Source: Candidatus Rifleibacteriota bacterium (GTDB lineage Bacteria > UBP17 > UBA6191 > JACPRK01). Taken from it: a stretch of DNA of 9,378 nt. The notes beneath the pieces are model-generated. The model was given only the letters and a program-made list of their open reading frames with translations, was not told the origin of the DNA and did no database searches. Within the stretch, counting starts at the first letter, position 1. Each line of letters starts with the position of its first letter. Below are positions 1 to 7,095 of the stretch, in pieces. Both the position numbers and the translations under genes were made by a program. The stretch covers positions 1 to 9,378 of the forward strand of contig JACQZL010000409.1 of the NCBI GenBank assembly GCA_016213865.1, written 5' to 3'.

Positions 1-873
1 CTGCGTGCTGAACGCGTGGGTGTAGAGACGCTCGTAGCCGCACTCGCTGGCCGCGCGCGTGAGGAAGTACTTGACCAGGTTGGAGTTGCGGCGACTGAAG
101 TCATAGAGGCCCTGGTAGCCGCCGACCGTGTAGCGGTCACCCAGGACGATCAGGTCTTGCTGATCGAGGATGATGGGCCTTTCGAGTCCGCCGGGCTTGC
201 CGTAGGCGCCCGGATACCCGCCGTTTCCGGGCCCCACGCGCTCGTCCCACGGATAGCGCTCTTGACCGATGCCCAGGTCGATGCCGAAATCGAGGCTCGA
301 GCCGGAGTCCTTGTAGTCCTTGCCGGTCTTTCCGGGCAGCGACTGGTCCTGATACCCCTCGAGCTGCGAGCCGGTCGGTCCGTCGAACCCCGTGAAGCCA
401 TCGTCGACTCCCTTGGACGGCCGCACCACGCTGCCGCCGCGGCACCGAGACAGGGCCGTGTCGATGAAGCGGTTCATCGAGAACCGGGTGGCGCGCGCGT
501 TCGGTACGAACCGGACGGCGTCCTTGAACATCAGGGTGACGAGCGCGGCGCCCTCGCTCTGCGATTCGCGGCTGCGGAACGAGACGGTATCCCAGAAGAC
601 GTCGAACGGCGCCTCGATGAAGCGGTAGGGGCCGGTGGGCAGCACCAGCCGGCGCAGGACAGGCTGGCGGTGCTTGGCGCCGTCGTGGAAGTCCGTGAAC
701 TCCTGCCCCATGATCCGCGCGAACTCGCTGTCGTCGTAGGCGCGCTGCTGCTGGGTCTGGATCAGGTCGTCGCCGAAGAGGTCGTCCGCGCTGCCCGCCA
801 GCGCCAGCTCCGACATCCCGAAAAAGACGCCCAACGCCGCCAGGAGCGCCAGACTGAGGTTCTTGCGGGTCAT
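1..873 (-). CDS. Exported protein of unknown function, C-terminus beyond window edge (partial)
   Basis: This frame is open from an ATG at 873 to base 1, giving 291 codons and no stop, so the gene continues left of the window. I do not recognise the family. The N-terminus is a clear Sec signal peptide: a basic start (MTRKN), a hydrophobic stretch around residues 7-20, and an A24-L25-A26 cleavage motif before GSADD. The mature part begins acidic (residues 29-36), then has a mixed alpha/beta-like section with many aromatics (residues 80-135). A Gly/Pro/Asp-rich stretch that is probably flexible follows (about 153-231), then a second ordered block (232-291). Cysteines 144 and 278 are the only two seen and could form a disulfide after export. 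The start is supported by GGGAGG (879-884) five bases upstream. Codon use matches the neighbours. The protein is likely periplasmic or cell-surface. The call as a real gene is firm; the function is unknown. Confidence 0.85.
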   Translation of the reverse strand, partial: MTRKNLSLALLAALGVFFGMSELALAGSADDLFGDDLIQTQQQRAYDDSEFARIMGQEFTDFHDGAKHRQPVLRRLVLPTGPYRFIEAPFDVFWDTVSFRSRESQSEGAALVTLMFKDAVRFVPNARATRFSMNRFIDTALSRCRGGSVVRPSKGVDDGFTGFDGPTGSQLEGYQDQSLPGKTGKDYKDSGSSLDFGIDLGIGQERYPWDERVGPGNGGYPGAYGKPGGLERPIILDQQDLIVLGDRYTVGGYQGLYDFSRRNSNLVKYFLTRAASECGYERLYTHAFSTQ

Positions 874-935
874 GATTGCCTCCCGTTGCCCGTTTGCAGG
901 GGTTCTATCCATCGGCAGAAAGCAAAGCTCAGCAG

Positions 936-952
936 GGGACCGGCAGGGTCCC
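936..952 (-). other. GC hairpin between the ABC ATPase gene and the exported-protein gene
   Basis: A perfect 6-bp inverted repeat (GGGACC at 936-941, GGTCCC at 947-952) flanks a 5-base loop, about 55 bases after the ABC gene stop and about 63 bases before the next start. On the transcribed strand the nearest T-rich sequence (GAGCTTTGCTTT) lies several bases further on, so this is at best a poor intrinsic terminator. It could also be a structure in the leader of the exported-protein gene. The remainder of the 133-bp gap shows no promoter I can defend. Confidence 0.35.
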
Positions 953-1006
953 TCGCTCCTTCCTACCATGACACGGCCCGAAAGGTTGCACCTCGCGGCC
1001 GCCCGT

Positions 1007-1702
<696 letters not shown>

Positions 1703-1706
1703 GGGC

Positions 1707-3281
1707 CTAGACGATGCGGACCTTGTCGTAGGCGATCGGACCGGTGGCGTGGGCCAGGATGTCGAAGGCCCGGCTCAGGTCGTCGAGCAGGTCGGTGGCC
1801 ACCATCGACACGCCGCCCAGCCGTTCGGCCGCGAGGTCGCCCGCGAGGCCATGGAGGTAGCAGGCGGTGCGCATGGCGTCGAACGAGGCCAGGCCCGGAT
1901 ACGCGCGGAGGGCCGCCAGCAGACCGGCGAGCACGTCGCCGCTGCCTCCGGTGGCCAGACCCGCGTTGCCCGTGGGATTGATACCCAGCCGGCCGTCGGT
2001 CGAGGTCACCAGCGAGTACGGCCCCTTGAGCATCAGGGTCAGGCCCATCGACTGGGCCGCCTCCGACACCACCTCGCAGCGGTGGGTGCGGATCTGGTCG
2101 ATCGGGAGGTCCAAGAGGTGCGATAGCTCTCCGGCGTGGGGAGTCGCCAGGAAATCGCCCTGGGGCAGGCGCTTGCGGGCAGGCAAGGCGTGCAGGGCGT
2201 CCGCGTCCAGGACCATCGGACGGTCGGCCGCATCGACGAGCTGGCGGACGAATTCGGTGACGGCCGGACCACGAGAGAGGCCCGGGCCCAGCAGGACCAC
2301 GTCGGCCCACTTCACGTAGGGCAGCACGGAGGCGGTCGATTCGGGGCCGAAGGTGCCGTCTCCGGTCCCGGGCGCCGCGGCGACCATGACTTCGGGGGCG
2401 AGGGCCGCGGCCGGGACCTGCTGCGAAGCCGGCACGACCAGCTTGACCAGTCCTCCACCTCCGCGCAAGGCCGCGCGGGCGGCGAGGACCGGCGCGCCCA
2501 CCATCCCCGTGGAGCCGCCGATGACCAGGATCCGACCGTAGTCGCCCTTGTGCGAATCCGCCCGGCGAGCGGGATGGAAGCCCGACAGCTCGAAGCCCAT
2601 CGACAGGCCTGTCTTGAGCTCGGGCTCGGAGAGCAGGGCCGGCGGGAAGCCGATCTCGGCCACATAGAGGGTGCCCAGGTAATCGGGCGCCGGATAATGG
2701 AAGAACCCCGTCTTGGGCAGCCCCATCGTGACCGTGAAACTGGCCCGAACAGCGGGGCCCTGGACCTGGCCGGTCGTCGCGTCCAGACCCGTCGGGACGT
2801 CGAGCGCCATCACCTTGCGGCGCGTCTGGTTGATGTTCTCGACGGCGTCTCGATAGTCCGCTGCCAGCTCGCCGTGCGCGCCGGTCCCGAGCATGGCGTC
2901 GATGACGATCGTCGTATCGGCGAGCAGCGTGCGCAGCGGATGCCCGGGCAGGGCGTGGAAGACCTCGATATCGTAGGCGGCGAGCGAGGCGAGGTTCACG
3001 GCGGCGTCGCCCCGCACGTCTTTCTCGCCGCGGACGAGCTCCACGGCGACGACGGCCCCGGCCCGAGCCAGGTTACGCGCTATCACGAAGCCGTCCCCGG
3101 CGTTGTTGCCGGTACCGGCGACGACCAGGATTTTCTCGCCCAGGAACCCGGGGACCTCTCGGCGCAGGACGTCGCAGGCCTTCAGTCCGGCGTGCTCCAT
3201 CAGGAGCAAGCTGGGGAGCTTCTTGTCGTCGATGGCCTTGCGGTCGATGGCCGCCATTTGAGCAGGAGTGACGACTTTCAT
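1707..3281 (-). CDS. nnr: Bifunctional NAD(P)H-hydrate epimerase / ADP-dependent dehydratase
   Basis: A 524-residue fusion of the two enzymes that repair hydrated NADH and NADPH (NADHX/NADPHX). The N-terminal YjeF_N domain (about 1-220) interconverts the R and S epimers. It shows MEHAG (28-32), the GTGNNAGDG nucleotide loop (56-64), IDAMLGTG with acidic Asp128 (127-134) and DVPTGLD (161-167). The C-terminal ribokinase-fold domain (about 235-515) dehydrates the S epimer using ADP. It shows KGDYGRILVIGGS (245-257), GPGLS, DADAL, TPHAGE, and GNAGLATGGSGDVLAG (438-453) with the catalytic-site Asp449. The length matches the usual fused form. The start begins with the family-typical MKVVTPAQM, although no Shine-Dalgarno is visible before it (the upstream bases are C-rich on the coding strand). 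It follows clpX after 196 bp and is nearly joined to the ABC ATPase gene. It is a cytoplasmic, metabolite-repair housekeeping enzyme. Confidence 0.96.
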   Translation of the reverse strand: MKVVTPAQMAAIDRKAIDDKKLPSLLLMEHAGLKACDVLRREVPGFLGEKILVVAGTGNNAGDGFVIARNLARAGAVVAVELVRGEKDVRGDAAVNLASLAAYDIEVFHALPGHPLRTLLADTTIVIDAMLGTGAHGELAADYRDAVENINQTRRKVMALDVPTGLDATTGQVQGPAVRASFTVTMGLPKTGFFHYPAPDYLGTLYVAEIGFPPALLSEPELKTGLSMGFELSGFHPARRADSHKGDYGRILVIGGSTGMVGAPVLAARAALRGGGGLVKLVVPASQQVPAAALAPEVMVAAAPGTGDGTFGPESTASVLPYVKWADVVLLGPGLSRGPAVTEFVRQLVDAADRPMVLDADALHALPARKRLPQGDFLATPHAGELSHLLDLPIDQIRTHRCEVVSEAAQSMGLTLMLKGPYSLVTSTDGRLGINPTGNAGLATGGSGDVLAGLLAALRAYPGLASFDAMRTACYLHGLAGDLAAERLGGVSMVATDLLDDLSRAFDILAHATGPIAYDKVRIV

Positions 3282-3477
3282 CGGAGGATGGGGGCAGTGG
3301 GAGCGTCTTGGACAGAGGGTGAAACGACCGGGCGAAACCGGCCTCGCCCTCCCCAGCAGCCTACACCATCCCGGGCCCGGCCTCCAGACCGCTGCGGCCG
3401 GAAGGACGAGGTTCCTGGGCGGGTCGCCCGACTTCAGAAGAGCCGAGCCAGATGGCCCCCCCGTGGACGAGGCCGCG
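3282..3477. other. Intergenic gap between clpX and nnr with weak hairpins
   Basis: No gene is seen in these 196 bases. Two small GC hairpins occur: GGGCG at 3417-3421 pairing with CGCCC at 3425-3429, and GGGCGA at 3330-3335 pairing with TCGCCC at 3344-3349. Neither is followed by a T-run on the minus strand, so neither is a convincing intrinsic terminator. I could not identify a promoter for nnr. Read-through from clpX, or an uncharacterised promoter here, are both possible. Confidence 0.4.
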
Positions 3478-4650
3478 TCAGGCAGCCGATTGCTGCAGCG
3501 CGGTCAGAGCATGCTGGCGGCCGTAGACCATGTCCTCGGTGATCACGTACTCTTTGATGTCCTTGCGCGAGGGCAGCTCGTACATGATCTCGAGCATCAT
3601 CTCTTCGACGATGGAGCGCAGGGCTCGGGCGCCCGTGTTCTTGTGGTAGGCCTTCTCGGCGACGGCCCGCAGCGCGCCCGGGGTGAAGTTGAGCTTCACG
3701 CCTTCCATCTCGAAGAGCTTCTGGAACTGCTTGGTCAGGGCGTTCACGGTGGGCAACCGGCCGATGAACTCGGGGATGAGGCCGAAGCGCAGCAGGTCCT
3801 CCGGCTCGACCTGGGTGAGCATCTCGTTCATGCTCTCGCGGTTGCCCTTCATCGGCCGGGAGCCGAAGCCCATCAGGTTGTTGTGCAGGCGCTTGGCGAT
3901 GATCCGGTCGAGGTTCTCGAAGGCGCCGCCGCAGATGAACAGGATGTTGGTGGTGTCAATCTGGATCATCTCCTGGTGCGGGTGCTTGCGGCCTCCCTGG
4001 GGAGGGACGTTCGAAACCGTGCCTTCGATGATCTTGAGCAACGCCTGCTGGACGCCCTCGCCCGACACATCGCGGGTGATCGAGGTGTTCTCGCTCTTCC
4101 TGGCGATCTTGTCGATCTCGTCGATGTAGACGATGCCCTTCTCGGCCTTGGTGACGTCGTACTCGGCGTCCTGGATCAGCTTGAGGAGGACGGTCTCCGC
4201 GTCGTCGCCGACGTAGCCGGCCTCGGTCAGAGTCGTCGCGTCGGCGATGCAGAAGGGGACGTCGAGGATCTTGGCCATCGTCCGGGCAAAAAGCGTCTTG
4301 CCGCTGCCGGTGGGGCCTATCAGGAGAATGTTGGCCTTCTCCAGCTCGACGCCGTCGGGCTTGGCCTTGGAATGAATGCGCTTGTAGTGGTTGTAGACGG
4401 AGACGGCCAGGACTTTCTTGGCGTGTTCCTGGCCGATCACGTAGTCGGATAGCTGGCGGTGAATCTGTTTGGGGTGGGGGAGCCTGGGGCCCGCGGTCTG
4501 GACGTCCTCTTCGAGTTCCTCGAGAATGATCTCGTTGCACAGGTCGATGCAGCCATCGCAGATGTAGACATCGGGGCCGGCGATCAGCTTGCGGACCTGG
4601 TTCTGCGTCTTGCCGCAGAAGGAACACTTGTAGTGCGTCTTGTTGAACAT
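3478..4650 (-). CDS. clpX: ATP-dependent Clp protease ATP-binding subunit ClpX
   Basis: A 390-residue AAA+ unfoldase that recognises tagged or native substrates and threads them into ClpP. The N-terminal zinc-binding domain has Cys9, Cys12, Cys31 and Cys34. The AAA+ core shows Walker A GPTGSGKT (112-119), pore-1 loop GYVG (145-148), Walker [11 protein letters not shown] (173-182, Asp177/Glu178), RKH loop (221-223) and sensor-2 GAR (340-342). The ClpP-docking loop reads MGF (260-262) where the common form is IGF. The start was set at 4650 ([13 protein letters not shown]), the family-typical start. The frame is open 29 codons further upstream, but that stretch overlaps the end of clpP and encodes no ClpX-like sequence. 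The Shine-Dalgarno sequence GAGGGGAAGGG lies inside the last codons of clpP. Only 2 bases separate the clpP stop from this ATG, so the two are almost certainly co-translated. Length and motifs indicate a fully functional protein. Confidence 0.98.
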   Translation of the reverse strand: MFNKTHYKCSFCGKTQNQVRKLIAGPDVYICDGCIDLCNEIILEELEEDVQTAGPRLPHPKQIHRQLSDYVIGQEHAKKVLAVSVYNHYKRIHSKAKPDGVELEKANILLIGPTGSGKTLFARTMAKILDVPFCIADATTLTEAGYVGDDAETVLLKLIQDAEYDVTKAEKGIVYIDEIDKIARKSENTSITRDVSGEGVQQALLKIIEGTVSNVPPQGGRKHPHQEMIQIDTTNILFICGGAFENLDRIIAKRLHNNLMGFGSRPMKGNRESMNEMLTQVEPEDLLRFGLIPEFIGRLPTVNALTKQFQKLFEMEGVKLNFTPGALRAVAEKAYHKNTGARALRSIVEEMMLEIMYELPSRKDIKEYVITEDMVYGRQHALTALQQSAA

Positions 4651-4652
4651 CG

Positions 4653-5264
4653 CTAGCCCTTCCCCTCGGTGGAGTCGAAGACCTCTCCTCCTCGGCTGTA
4701 GACCCGATCGATGATCCCGTACTCCTTGGCCTGCCAAGCGGTCATGAAGAAATCGCGCTCGGTGTCCTTCTCTATTCTTTTCAACGGCTGCGACGTATGG
4801 GCAACTAGGATGTCGTTGAGAAGCCGCTTGATCCTCAAAATCTCGTGCGCGCGGATCTCGATGTCCGACGCTTGTCCGCTGGCGCCGCCGAGAGGCTGGT
4901 GAATCATCACGGTGGAGTGCGGAAGCGCGTAACGCTTCCCGGGGGTCCCCGCCGCCAACAACACGGCCGCCATGCTGGCGGCCTGACCGATGCAGATGGT
5001 GGAGACGTCAGGCTTAATATAGTTCATCGTGTCATAGATCGCCAACCCGCCACTGACCGACCCACCCCCGCTGTTGATGTAGAAACAGATGTCCCTGTCA
5101 GGGTCTTCCGCCTCCAGGAACAGGAGCTGCGCAATCACCAGGTTGGCCAGCTCGTCGGTAATCTCAGTGCCCAGGAAGATGATGTGGTCCTTGAGCAGCC
5201 GCGAGTAGATGTCGTACGCCCGTTCTCCGCGACTGGTCTGCTCGACCACCATCGGGATCAACAC
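4653..5264 (-). CDS. clpP: ATP-dependent Clp protease proteolytic subunit ClpP
   Basis: A 203-residue serine protease that assembles into the two-ring, 14-subunit degradation chamber used by ClpX. The catalytic triad is complete: Ser97 in GQAASMAA, His122 in MIHQPLGG and Asp171 in TERDFF. The oxyanion-loop [10 protein letters not shown] (64-73) is also present. The N-terminus reads [24 protein letters not shown], which is typical of the family and implies a short propeptide. The start codon is GTG at 5264. A GGAGG sequence (complement of 5272-5276) sits exactly 7 bases upstream, whereas the in-frame ATG at residue 5 would be 19 bases away, so GTG is preferred. The gene lies 45 bp after tig and 2 bp before clpX. 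It has no unusual features beyond the GTG start. Confidence 0.98.
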   Translation of the reverse strand: MLIPMVVEQTSRGERAYDIYSRLLKDHIIFLGTEITDELANLVIAQLLFLEAEDPDRDICFYINSGGGSVSGGLAIYDTMNYIKPDVSTICIGQAASMAAVLLAAGTPGKRYALPHSTVMIHQPLGGASGQASDIEIRAHEILRIKRLLNDILVAHTSQPLKRIEKDTERDFFMTAWQAKEYGIIDRVYSRGGEVFDSTEGKG

Positions 5265-5271
5265 GAATGAA

Positions 5272-5276
5272 CCTCC
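5272..5276 (-). promoter_or_regulatory. Ribosome binding site of clpP deciding a GTG start
   Basis: GGAGG on the minus strand with a 7-base spacer (TTCATTC) to GTG at 5264. The spacing favours GTG over the ATG four codons later. Confidence 0.8.
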
Positions 5277-5309
5277 AGCGTCCCGTACGCCTGAACAAAA
5301 CTACCGCTG

Positions 5310-6650
5310 TCAGGAGTGGTCGTGCTCGTCTTCCTCGGTCAGTCCCAGCAACCTCTCCTTGAGACGGTCCAGGGCCTGCTCCCGTGCAATGTCCCGCTGG
5401 AAGACCAGGCGACTGCCGTTCTCGTCCAGCCAGTCGAACACGTCTTCCTTCTTCTTGGCCAGGGCCTTCGCCATGGCGTCGACCCGCGCTTCGAGGTCCG
5501 CGTCCGTCGCCTCGATCCCCTCGCGCTCGGCCACGGAGTCGAGGGCGATGTCCAGCTTGAGCTCTTTCGTCGCATCGCACCGGGCCTCGTTCTCCAGGTC
5601 CGCCGCGGTGCGCCCCGACTCCTTGAGCCAGGTCTTCCAGTCGATCTTGTTCTTGGCGAGTCGCTCCTTCGTGCTCGCCATGTGGACGGCCACTCGCTTG
5701 GCCAGGGCAACCTCCGGAACGTCCACCGTCACACGGTCGATCAACGCCTTCTTGAGCGAGTCGACGGCCTGTTTCTCGGCACCGTGCTGGGCCGAGTGCG
5801 CCAGGCCCGCGGCGATGCGAGCCTTGAACGCTTCCAGGTCAGCGAAGCCAGCGTCCTTGGCCAGGTCGTCGTTGATCTCTGGCACGATCACGTGTCGAAC
5901 GACCTTGAGCTGGACCTTGAATTTCGCCTCCTTGCCCCGCAAGTGCTCGGCCACCTCGTCGCCCTGGAGCGTCATCTGAAACCCGACCTCGTCACCCTTG
6001 TGGAAGCCCAGGAGGTGCTGGTCGAACCCGGGAAGGTATTGGTCCTGCCCGATCTCCAGGGTGGCGTTCTTGCGAGCCAGCGTCTGGTACTCGACACCGT
6101 CGATCTCGACGTCGACGTTGACCAGCAACAGATGGCCGTTCTGGACGCCCCCTTCCGTGACGGCTTCGGCCTTGGCGTTTTCGCGGGCGTAGGCGGCAAG
6201 CTGCGCCTCGATGAGCTCGGCGGAGGGGGTTGCCGGTACGGACCTTTCGACGCCGAAGGCCTCGTACTCGCCCAGGTCGATCGGAGTCGAGACGGCCACG
6301 CTGGCTTCGAACACGAAAGGCTGGTCGGAGGCCAGGGTCTTGATGACGATGTCCGCCTCGCAGATGGGCTGCACTTTCAGTTCCTTGATGGCCCGATAGA
6401 CGTAGGCCGGCAGCATCTCTCGGCGCAACTCGTCGAGGAACGTCTCACGTCCGACGACGTTGAGCACCAGGGCCAGGGGAGCTTTGTTGGCCCGGAAGCC
6501 AGGGACGGGGACCCGGGCGGAGATGGTCTTCTGGACCTTCTTGAAGGCCGCGGAAACCACGGCGCGGTCCACCTCGACCGTCATTTTCAGGACGCCATTT
6601 TCGATCTTCTGTTCCTGGATCTTGTAGCCGCTCGGCTGGGCCTCGGACAT
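5310..6650 (-). CDS. tig: Trigger factor, ribosome-associated chaperone and peptidyl-prolyl isomerase
   Basis: A 446-residue chaperone that binds the ribosome exit tunnel and shields nascent chains. The N-terminal ribosome-binding domain (about 1-150) carries the GFRANKAP loop (51-58), equivalent to the GFRKGKxP docking signature; it is preceded by PVP and followed by an LALV stretch. The FKBP-like isomerase domain spans about 167-255 and includes LPGFDQHLLGFHKGDEV (206-222). The helical C-terminal arm domain fills the rest and ends in an acidic/His tail (EEDEHDHS). The frame is open 20 codons further upstream, but ATG 6650 is chosen because GGAGG (complement of 6657-6661) lies 6 bases before it and the upstream codons do not look like trigger factor. 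It is first in the tig-clpP-clpX cluster, 60 bp after a terminator that closes the tRNA transcript. tig may therefore need its own promoter, which I could not identify. Confidence 0.97.
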   Translation of the reverse strand: MSEAQPSGYKIQEQKIENGVLKMTVEVDRAVVSAAFKKVQKTISARVPVPGFRANKAPLALVLNVVGRETFLDELRREMLPAYVYRAIKELKVQPICEADIVIKTLASDQPFVFEASVAVSTPIDLGEYEAFGVERSVPATPSAELIEAQLAAYARENAKAEAVTEGGVQNGHLLLVNVDVEIDGVEYQTLARKNATLEIGQDQYLPGFDQHLLGFHKGDEVGFQMTLQGDEVAEHLRGKEAKFKVQLKVVRHVIVPEINDDLAKDAGFADLEAFKARIAAGLAHSAQHGAEKQAVDSLKKALIDRVTVDVPEVALAKRVAVHMASTKERLAKNKIDWKTWLKESGRTAADLENEARCDATKELKLDIALDSVAEREGIEATDADLEARVDAMAKALAKKKEDVFDWLDENGSRLVFQRDIAREQALDRLKERLLGLTEEDEHDHS

Positions 6651-6656
6651 GCCTAT

Positions 6657-6661
6657 CCTCC
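6657..6661 (-). promoter_or_regulatory. Ribosome binding site of tig deciding the start
   Basis: GGAGG on the minus strand, 6 bases before ATG 6650. It argues against the longer reading frame that begins at 6710. Confidence 0.8.
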
Positions 6662-6710
6662 AACCGGGGGCCGTCGGTATGGACGGCGCTCCCTGGTACG
6701 ACGGGGACAC

Positions 6711-6753
6711 AAAAACGCGTGAGGTGAACGGTGCTAGGCGCGCCTACCTCACG
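6711..6753 (-). terminator. Intrinsic terminator after tRNA-Gly
   Basis: On the minus strand an 8-bp perfect stem (CGTGAGGT, 6746-6753, with ACCTCACG, 6718-6725) encloses a 20-base loop. Two bases after the stem comes a run of five T (complement of 6711-6715). It begins 24 bases after the encoded CCA of tRNA-Gly, where a tRNA transcript would be expected to end. The loop contains the 10-base palindrome AGGCGCGCCT, which could extend or rearrange the fold. The loop is longer than usual, so read-through into tig is possible. Confidence 0.7.
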
Positions 6754-6777
6754 AGCTGTTCCCTCTGAAAAGCCAAA

Positions 6778-6852
6778 TGGAGCGGAAGACGGGTTTCGAA
6801 CCCGCGACCTTCTCGTTGGCAACGAGATGCTCTACCACTGAGCTACTTCCGC
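6778..6852 (-). tRNA. tRNA-Gly (anticodon GCC)
   Basis: A full cloverleaf can be folded. The acceptor stem is GCGGAAG/CTTCCGC, the D-arm GCTC/GAGC, the anticodon stem TCTCG/CGAGA with loop TTGCCAA (anticodon GCC), and the T-arm GCGGG-TTCGAAA-CCCGT. The discriminator is T and CCA is encoded at 6778-6780. It decodes GGC and GGU. It lies 43 bp after tRNA-Leu and is probably co-transcribed with it. Confidence 0.97.
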
Positions 6853-6895
6853 TCGGATCTTCGTATTTGTCTGACCTCGTGGTCTCCTGGCTGTG

Positions 6896-6977
6896 TGCGA
6901 AGGGGGGGACTCGAACCCCCATGGGTTGCCCCACCAGATCCTAAGTCTGGCGTGTCTACCAGTTTCACCACCCTCGC
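6896..6977 (-). tRNA. tRNA-Leu (anticodon UAG)
   Basis: A class II tRNA. The acceptor stem is GCGAGGG/CCTTCGC with one G-U pair, and the anticodon stem is CCAGA/TCTGG around loop CTTAGGA (anticodon TAG). A long variable arm is present (GGG-GCAA-CCC), and the T-arm is GGGGG-TTCGAGT-CCCCC. The discriminator is A. The next bases are CAC, so CCA is not encoded and must be added by nucleotidyltransferase, unlike the other three tRNAs here. It decodes CUA and other CUN codons. Confidence 0.96.
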
Positions 6978-7044
6978 AAACCGGGTCGAGCCGAGAATCC
7001 GCCTTGGGTTGGTTCCTGGCCCTCAGGCCCCGAGGTGCCCGGTA

Positions 7045-7073
7045 CTATACCAGATAGCCGGTCCGAATGGAAG
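7045..7073 (-). promoter_or_regulatory. Sigma-70-like promoter with extended -10, upstream of tRNA-Leu and tRNA-Gly
   Basis: On the minus strand the -10 is TATAGT (complement of 7045-7050), preceded by TGG, which gives an extended -10 (TGnTATAGT). A weak -35, TTCCAT (complement of 7068-7073), sits 17 bases upstream. Transcription would begin near 7038, about 60 bases before tRNA-Leu. It lies just after the stop of the TPR gene, where no terminator is visible. Confidence 0.6.
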
Positions 7074-7095
7074 AGGGTTTTGATCGGCGAGCGCG

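Noticed and set aside
2136..3542. 468-codon open frame on the plus strand opposite nnr
   Set aside because: It is antisense to a gene with full motif support. The translation is rich in Arg, Gly, Ala and His with no domain, as expected from a mirror frame in high-GC DNA.
3268..4452. 394-codon open frame on the plus strand opposite clpX
   Set aside because: It is a shadow of the clpX frame. Its composition (Asp/Leu/Val/Gly/His) is typical of the complement of a GC-biased gene.
6671..6686. CCGTC/GACGG hairpin before tig as a riboswitch or thermosensor
   Set aside because: It is only 5 bp and does not cover the ribosome binding site; such stems are common by chance at this GC content.
5316..6722. 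468-codon open frame on the plus strand opposite tig
   Set aside because: It mirrors trigger factor almost exactly, has Leu/Val/Gly/Asp-rich low-information sequence, and no ribosome binding site.
6735..6746. 12-bp palindrome TAGGCGCGCCTA as a possible integration or operator site
   Set aside because: It sits inside and at the edge of the terminator hairpin behind tRNA-Gly. No integrase, duplicated tRNA end or second copy is present in the window.
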